DNA of 33,104 nt, from assembly GCA_943354475.1 (NCBI GenBank), contig CALRBT010000011.1, positions 1-33,104 of the forward strand, written 5' to 3'. A program made the translations under genes and the position numbers. This document shows positions 28,925 through 33,104 of this stretch, piece after piece. Position 1 is the first letter of the stretch, and each line of letters opens with the position of its first letter. Under the pieces are notes generated by a model. The model worked only from the letters and a program-made list of their open reading frames with translations. It made no database searches and had not been told where the DNA came from. Origin of the DNA: Parcubacteria group bacterium (GTDB lineage: Bacteria > Patescibacteriota > Minisyncoccia > Phycocordibacterales > CALRBT01).

Positions 28925-29125
28925 TTAGGCGCGAGAAACGTTTACAGCGTTAGGACCTTTTGGTGAGTCAGCTACTTCGAAAGCCAATGAATCACCTTCT
29001 TTCAGATCATCAAACATAACTCCTACGAGTTCTTTTGAATGAAAGAAGAGATCTTTTGAACCATCTTCAGGGCTGATAAAACCAAAACCTTTGTCCTTTA
29101 CGAGTTTCTTGATGATTCCCTTCAT
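28925..29125 (-). CDS. csp: Cold-shock domain protein
   Basis: A 66-residue single CSD protein, start MKGIIKKLVKDKGFGFI (ATG at 29125). RNP1 is KGFGFI (about 12-17) and RNP2 DLFFH (about 28-32). It binds single-stranded RNA and can act as an RNA chaperone. A longer in-frame start at 29215 would lie inside the -10 hexamer of the promoter and is rejected. Leader of about 80 nt, long relative to its neighbours, as is common for csp mRNAs. Confidence 0.95.
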   Translation of the reverse strand: MKGIIKKLVKDKGFGFISPEDGSKDLFFHSKELVGVMFDDLKEGDSLAFEVADSPKGPNAVNVSRA

Positions 29126-29214
29126 AAACGCAATGTGTTTAGTATCTAATTTCACAAAGATTGCGTATCGAGAGATTCGACGAGGCTCCACTAAATAGCT
29201 ACTTTGTGATTTCA

Positions 29215-29243
29215 ATTATAGTACCTGGGCTTAGATTTGTCAA
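29215..29243 (-). promoter_or_regulatory. Consensus promoter of the cold-shock gene
   Basis: On the minus strand TTGACA (29238-29243), exactly 17 bp, TATAAT (29215-29220). Both hexamers match sigma70 consensus perfectly. This also rules out translation from 29215. Confidence 0.9.
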
Positions 29244-29397
29244 TGACTATTGTGCACCTTTCAATTTTTCGTAAACGTAAGTATAGATGAGGCCAATTTG
29301 AGTAATGAGGAGATCGTGCAACCACCCTTGTTACCTATAGTCTTTTTGGCAGTTTACTGAGTAGTGCAAATAACTTTAATTCTAATTTAACAACCAT

Positions 29398-30144
29398 ATG
29401 AAGAAAAAAAATCTCATCAAAATTGTTCCCCTGATTGCAATTACACTTCTTGCGTTAACGAGTGGATTTAGCTCAGTTGCATTCGCCGATTCAACAACGA
29501 CAAGTTCTTCAGTTGAAATGAAGCGTGGCTTATTCAAGTACTCACCCATGGCTCAAGGTGGGGGGGTGCTTGGGACGGTTACAGGAATTACAGGGACAAA
29601 TATCTCTGTAAAAGATTCGAAAGGTGTACTGTTTAGTGTCGATGCAAGCACTGCAAAATTATTCAAAGATTTTGCTTCAACCACGATTGCGATTACTGAT
29701 ATAAAAGTAGGGGACTCTGTTATGGTTCGTGGCACGACAGTAGGGGTAAATGTTAAGGCTGCTGTAGTCATTGCGGGGAAGTTTACACACCGTGGTTTGG
29801 TTATTGGAAAGCATCATGGGTGGATGCATAAAGAAGACGCTGATGATAAAGGAAAGAGGGGATTTGGAGTTAGAGGTGTGGTGACGACCATTAGCGGATC
29901 AAACCTTACTCTAAACGCGCAGAACAGCACAACATACAATGTTGATGCAAGTAATGCCGTAATATTCAAAGGTCAGCCAAAAGCGACAAGTACTCTATCT
30001 GAAATTAAGAGCGGGGATTCTGTCATCGTTCGTGGTGTGGTAAATGGAACAACGATTACCGCAACAACCATCATTGATGGAATTACTCAGAAAGATAAAA
30101 TGGGAAAACATAAGTACGGTTTTAAGAAAGGGGAGGATAAGTAA
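29398..30144 (+). CDS. Secreted DUF5666 protein with two repeats
   Basis: A 248-residue exported protein. Signal peptide at about 1-30 (IKIVPLIAITLLALTSGFSS, cut near AFA). Two DUF5666-type beta domains follow, each starting GxVTxIxGxNxxxxxxxxxxxxVDAS and ending in V(K/S)GDSV(M/I)VRG: residues about 57-118 and 159-222. Highly charged spacers and C-terminus (HRGLVIGKHHGWMHKEDADDKGKRG; KMGKHKYGFKKGEDK). Probably a small surface or periplasmic binding protein; ligand unknown. Confidence 0.82.
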   Translation: MKKKNLIKIVPLIAITLLALTSGFSSVAFADSTTTSSSVEMKRGLFKYSPMAQGGGVLGTVTGITGTNISVKDSKGVLFSVDASTAKLFKDFASTTIAITDIKVGDSVMVRGTTVGVNVKAAVVIAGKFTHRGLVIGKHHGWMHKEDADDKGKRGFGVRGVVTTISGSNLTLNAQNSTTYNVDASNAVIFKGQPKATSTLSEIKSGDSVIVRGVVNGTTITATTIIDGITQKDKMGKHKYGFKKGEDK

Positions 30145-30165
30145 TAAACTAGAACCAAAACAAAC

Positions 30166-30203
30166 TCAAAACCCTTGCGCAGAATTCTGCGCAAGGGTTT
30201 TGA
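30166..30203 (+). terminator. Terminator of the DUF5666 gene
   Basis: A 19-bp perfect palindrome (30166-30184 with 30185-30203), ending GGGTTTTGA. Confidence 0.9.
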
Positions 30204-30550
30204 CAAATTAATTAAAGGTCGCACCAAAGGAAATTCACGAGGGTGGGGGAGTCAGATCGGATTATCCACCGGACTTACTCCCCCGCTCGGATTCAAAAAA
30301 ACGGGAGGGTTAGAAACCAGAAGAGTTTAAAAAGAATAAAGAAGATATTACAGGAAAATCTTCCATGATTTTTGTGAGCCATCTATAGGGTAGGGACGAC
30401 GGGAAATTGATATCTAGTGCCCAAGGCAGGCAAGTGCCACCTCGCTCTAGGCTATATGTCGCACAATATATCTTTTGCGACATATATACTCTTTTACTTA
30501 CTATAACTAAGCAACGTCGCCCGGTCCATTATTTGTGGACCGGGCGTAGC
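30204..30550. ncRNA. Hairpin-rich non-coding region, possible RNA
   Basis: No gene in about 350 nt. Stems include GGGGGAGT/ACTCCCCC within 30246-30287, a GGTT/AACC stem near 30307, and TATATGTCGCA/TGCGACATATA (30453-30463/30476-30486) followed by TATACTCTTTTAC, which looks like a plus-strand terminator. CGCCCGGTCC pairs with GGACCGGGCG near 30519-30546, after it. The layout could be a small RNA of about 250 nt. It does not match RNase P, SRP, tmRNA or 6S landmarks as far as I can judge. Confidence 0.35.
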
Positions 30551-30563
30551 CTAATTAGCCGCT

Positions 30564-30824
30564 CTATATATTATGACCAAATTCAATCTGCTGGTTGAGT
30601 GCCTCTAGGGCTCCAGAGAGATTACCGGATTCAAGCGCTTCTCGTACCGCTCGCAGTGTTTCTTGTGCGGCAGTGAGGTTATCGGTCACCAGTTGGAATC
30701 GACTCCTGACTGCCCCTGTGGGTATTGATGAATCGCCACCGCTCATCAGTCCAGCCTTGTGAGGTCCGACGTGATGGATCGTCATTGTCAGACACTCATC
30801 GATAGTTCCCGTATTTTTTGCCAT
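30564..30824 (-). CDS. Orphan cytoplasmic protein, 86 aa
   Basis: A soluble protein (MAKNTGTIDECLTMTIHHVG at the start), with a helical C-terminal half (FQLVTDNLTAAQETLRAVREALESGNLSGALEALNQQIEF). No family recognised. ATG at 30824 is chosen because a Shine-Dalgarno (GAGGAG) lies about 9 nt upstream; an ATG at 30842 would include the Shine-Dalgarno itself. GC-richer than mltG. A GC-rich hairpin without a T tract lies 18 bp downstream. Confidence 0.65.
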   Translation of the reverse strand: MAKNTGTIDECLTMTIHHVGPHKAGLMSGGDSSIPTGAVRSRFQLVTDNLTAAQETLRAVREALESGNLSGALEALNQQIEFGHNI

Positions 30825-30872
30825 AGCCACTCTTCTCCTCATTGTTTGAATTGGGTTTGATTAGCCAAATAT

Positions 30873-30901
30873 TTTATAACACAACTATCAGTCTTTTGCA
30901 A
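30873..30901 (-). promoter_or_regulatory. Promoter of the 86-aa orphan gene
   Basis: On the minus strand TTGCAA (30896-30901), a 17-bp spacer, then TATAAA (30873-30878). Confidence 0.65.
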
Positions 30902-31003
30902 CTAGGTAAAAATTTCCATTTTAAGAGGGGATTCACTTCCCTATTTTGACTCAAAACGGTAGAATGGAAGCAATAAAAGTAATTCCTTCGACTCTATTTT
31001 TTT

Positions 31004-31972
31004 ATGATTCACTTCAAGCGATTTATAATTGGATTTACAGTCGTTGCTATTGTCTTACTTGGAACTCTGGTGAGTTCGTTCTCGTTTTACAAGGGTACAT
31101 CAGAGGCACCTCCTGATTTACTTACCACAAATGTTGATTATAAAAATAAGACAATCAACGACGACGGATCATCAATTAATACTATTGAAGCTTCAGGTGG
31201 TTCTTTAATCAATTCTTCGCTCATTGCTGACATTTATGAGAGCACTTTGGAAGCATTGAGTTCATTTGGAGTATACCAAAGCCTTGCGTCAGTTGTTCCA
31301 GGACTACCACATAAAGTTTATATAAAAATATATCCAGGCGAGCGAAAGGAGCAGATTGCTGACAAACTTGCAAAACAATTTAAGTGGAAAGAAAAAGATA
31401 AAAAGAATTTTCTTAATGAGTTTGAGCCGATTAATATTACAAACGATGGACACTATTATCCTGGTTTTTATGCTGTAGATTCAAACGCATCCAGTACAGA
31501 AATTAGAGATATCCTGTTCGGTAAATTTCAAAAGGATGTTGCGAGTCGTTACCCAAAATCAACCAGTGAGCAAGTTCCGCTCAACATGGCCCTTACGGTT
31601 GCCTCTCTTATTCAACGAGAAGCTGGGGGTAAAGAGGATTTAGCTTTAATCTCGGGAATTATTTGGAACAGGATGTTTATCGGAATGAATCTTCAGGTTG
31701 ACGCAACACTTCAGTACGCAAAGGGTAAAAAAGGTAATTGGTGGCCAAGAGTTTTATCAAAAGATAAGTTTATCCCCTCCTTATATAATACCTACAAAAA
31801 TAATGGCCTACCTCCATCCCCTATTTCAAATGTAAGCCTCGCTTCGCTTCAAGCAGCGCTTAATCCTGTAAAAACAGATTGCATCTTTTATTTACATGCT
31901 AAGGACCGTTCCTTTCACTGCTCACCAACATATCAAGGTCATCTCGATAATATAAAAAAGTATCTCAAGTAA
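31004..31972 (+). CDS. mltG: Endolytic transglycosylase MltG
   Basis: A 322-residue YceG-family protein that cuts nascent glycan strands and helps set peptidoglycan chain length. An N-terminal membrane anchor (about 6-27), a LysM-like subdomain (VYIKIYPGERKEQIADKLAKQF, about 106-127), then the catalytic domain: ALTVASLIQREAGG with the catalytic Glu, WNRMFIGMNLQVDATLQYA, and YNTYKNNGLPPSPISNVSLASLQAALNP. The C-terminus (SFHCSPTYQGHLDNIKKYLK) varies from the usual form. No Shine-Dalgarno; a T-rich leader precedes ATG. It converges with rarA. Confidence 0.95.
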   Translation: MIHFKRFIIGFTVVAIVLLGTLVSSFSFYKGTSEAPPDLLTTNVDYKNKTINDDGSSINTIEASGGSLINSSLIADIYESTLEALSSFGVYQSLASVVPGLPHKVYIKIYPGERKEQIADKLAKQFKWKEKDKKNFLNEFEPINITNDGHYYPGFYAVDSNASSTEIRDILFGKFQKDVASRYPKSTSEQVPLNMALTVASLIQREAGGKEDLALISGIIWNRMFIGMNLQVDATLQYAKGKKGNWWPRVLSKDKFIPSLYNTYKNNGLPPSPISNVSLASLQAALNPVKTDCIFYLHAKDRSFHCSPTYQGHLDNIKKYLK

Positions 31973-32011
31973 CACGAGATACTAATACGGAAAAGTATTC
32001 CTTAACTCTTT

Positions 32012-33104
32012 TCACTTTTTATTAAAATATCGTTTGTGTTGCAACTTCTTCGGAAGAAAATCTTCGGTACTGTACTGCTCATATCCTTTACCATAGCCAA
32101 GTTCTTTCATTAGTTTTGTAGGTGCATTTCGTATCATCATTGGAATTTCCAAGTTGCCGTACTCCTTCGCATCAATGAGTGCTTCTTGATAGGCGTCATA
32201 AGCACTTCTATCTTTCTTGGATCCTGCGAGATACGCTACAGCGTGGGCAAGATTTATGCCACATTCAGGTAATCCAATGATTTCAACTGCCCTGAAGGCC
32301 GCGTTCGCCACAACTAAAGCGGTTGGTTGTGCAAGTCCTATATCTTCACTTGCAAAGATAACCATACGGCGCGCAATAAACTTTGGATCCTCACCTGATG
32401 CGATCATTCGTGCCAGATAGTAGATGGCAGCATCAGGTTGGCTCGCACGCATACTTTTTATAAATGCACTGATAGTGTTGTGATGTTCTTCGTCCGCTTT
32501 ATCGTATCGCAAGAATTTAGACTGCAAGGTTTCTTTGAGTGACTCAACCGTTATTTTTCCATAAAGTTTTTGAGCCTGATCAATGGTTGTTATAGCAACC
32601 CTCGCATCACCATTTGCCATAGCGATAAGCCATTCTCGAGCATCTTTCTTTATTTTACCGGTAACCCTGTCGATAATTTTTGAAATTTCCTCATCACTTA
32701 GTTGATGAAGAGTAAATACACGACACCTAGAGAGAAGTGCAGAAATCACCTCAAAACTTGGGTTTTCTGTGGTCGCGCCAATCAAGGACAAAGCGCCACT
32801 TTCAACAAATGGAAGAAGGTAGTCTTGCTGTGTTTTATTAAATCGATGGATTTCGTCGAGGAAAAGAATTTTTGGCTTGCCCGTCTCTGGAACAGCCGCA
32901 ATTTTTCTGATGTCGTCTTTGCCGGCTGATACTGCTGATAATTCAAAAAATTCAGCATCAAGACTGTTCGCATATATTCGAGCCAATGTGGTCTTCCCTA
33001 CTCCAGGGGGACCCCAAAGGATGAAAGAAAAAAGGTGTTTATTTTTTATAGCAGTAGAGAGTGGTTTCCCCTCCCCTACTAGATGTTCTTGACCGATGAA
33101 ATCT
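32012..33104 (-). CDS. rarA: Replication-associated recombination protein RarA (partial)
   Basis: AAA+ ATPase of the RarA/MgsA/WRNIP1 family, related to clamp loaders, acting at stalled forks. The 5' end lies outside the window: the frame stays open to the last base ([16 protein letters not shown] before the Walker [10 protein letters not shown]). Walker [10 protein letters not shown], sensor-type [11 protein letters not shown] and the C-terminal MgsA tetramerisation domain ([48 protein letters not shown]) are all present. About 363 codons are visible; full length is expected to be around 400-440. The apparent internal start at 32986 is not the true N-terminus. Confidence 0.95.
   Translation of the reverse strand, partial: DFIGQEHLVGEGKPLSTAIKNKHLFSFILWGPPGVGKTTLARIYANSLDAEFFELSAVSAGKDDIRKIAAVPETGKPKILFLDEIHRFNKTQQDYLLPFVESGALSLIGATTENPSFEVISALLSRCRVFTLHQLSDEEISKIIDRVTGKIKKDAREWLIAMANGDARVAITTIDQAQKLYGKITVESLKETLQSKFLRYDKADEEHHNTISAFIKSMRASQPDAAIYYLARMIASGEDPKFIARRMVIFASEDIGLAQPTALVVANAAFRAVEIIGLPECGINLAHAVAYLAGSKKDRSAYDAYQEALIDAKEYGNLEIPMMIRNAPTKLMKELGYGKGYEQYSTEDFLPKKLQHKRYFNKK

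Noticed and set aside
29126-29215. 30-residue N-terminal extension of the cold-shock protein
   Set aside because: The start codon would be part of a perfect -10 hexamer, so it cannot be transcribed from that promoter. The cold-shock domain begins at MKGIIKK.

Overview
The window looks like a piece of a small-genome Candidate Phyla Radiation (Patescibacteria) chromosome, most likely Parcubacteria-like. This is inferred from the class I lysyl-tRNA synthetase, the compact dcw cluster without murE, many short single-pass membrane proteins, the Ada-type metal-binding-like and DUF5666 proteins, and very short AT-rich leaders. TGA is used as a stop, so the recoded code of Gracilibacteria/Absconditabacteria does not apply. 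A database search would be needed to fix the lineage. No rRNA, CRISPR array, transposase or phage gene was seen.

Layout. 1-5.3 kb: greA, a frameshifted secreted peptidoglycan-binding protein behind a long structured leader, a cluster of tiny membrane proteins (YggT-like, a 50-aa charged peptide, an lmo0937-like peptide), an orphan secreted protein and class I lysS. 5.3-10.5 kb: a dcw cluster, mraZ-rsmH-ftsL-like-ftsI-murF, preceded by 10-bp-spaced MraZ-type boxes. 10.5-14.2 kb: accessory material, with an orphan secreted gene, a repeat-rich tRNA-Glu locus, DUF1761 and AlkA-type glycosylase genes and two more orphan genes. 14.3-22.2 kb: yqeY, rmuC, rplU, recR, dnaB, cysS and corA with further orphans. 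22.3-33.1 kb: ctpA-type protease, rplI, NUDIX, rpmA, Ada-like and PGPGW-like membrane proteins, a DEDDh exonuclease, DoxX, EVE, a lysozyme-like protein, a cold-shock protein, a DUF5666 protein, mltG and rarA (cut by the window end).

Three patterns are not explained by ordinary gene content. (1) Two 127-nt elements of the same length, about 80% identical by hand alignment, lie directly behind the mraZ and ftsI stop codons. They fold into the same long-armed structure and show several paired compensatory substitutions, so they look like a structured RNA or palindromic repeat family. (2) The 3' end of tRNA-Glu is duplicated 156 bp downstream, and the DNA between is almost entirely inverted repeats, one pairing with the tRNA T arm. 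More direct repeats lie upstream of the tRNA. (3) At least seven orphan genes share a format: strong sigma70-type promoter, clear Shine-Dalgarno, GC-richer coding sequence, usually their own terminator. The surrounding housekeeping genes almost all lack a Shine-Dalgarno.

Together the housekeeping genes cover cell division and wall synthesis (mraZ, rsmH, ftsI, murF, mltG), replication and repair (dnaB, recR, rarA, rmuC, AlkA-type) and translation (lysS, cysS, rplU, rplI, rpmA, tRNA-Glu). Orphan cassettes, dispersed G-rich repeats and palindromic elements fill the gaps. All statements come from reading the sequence; no searches or folding programs were run.
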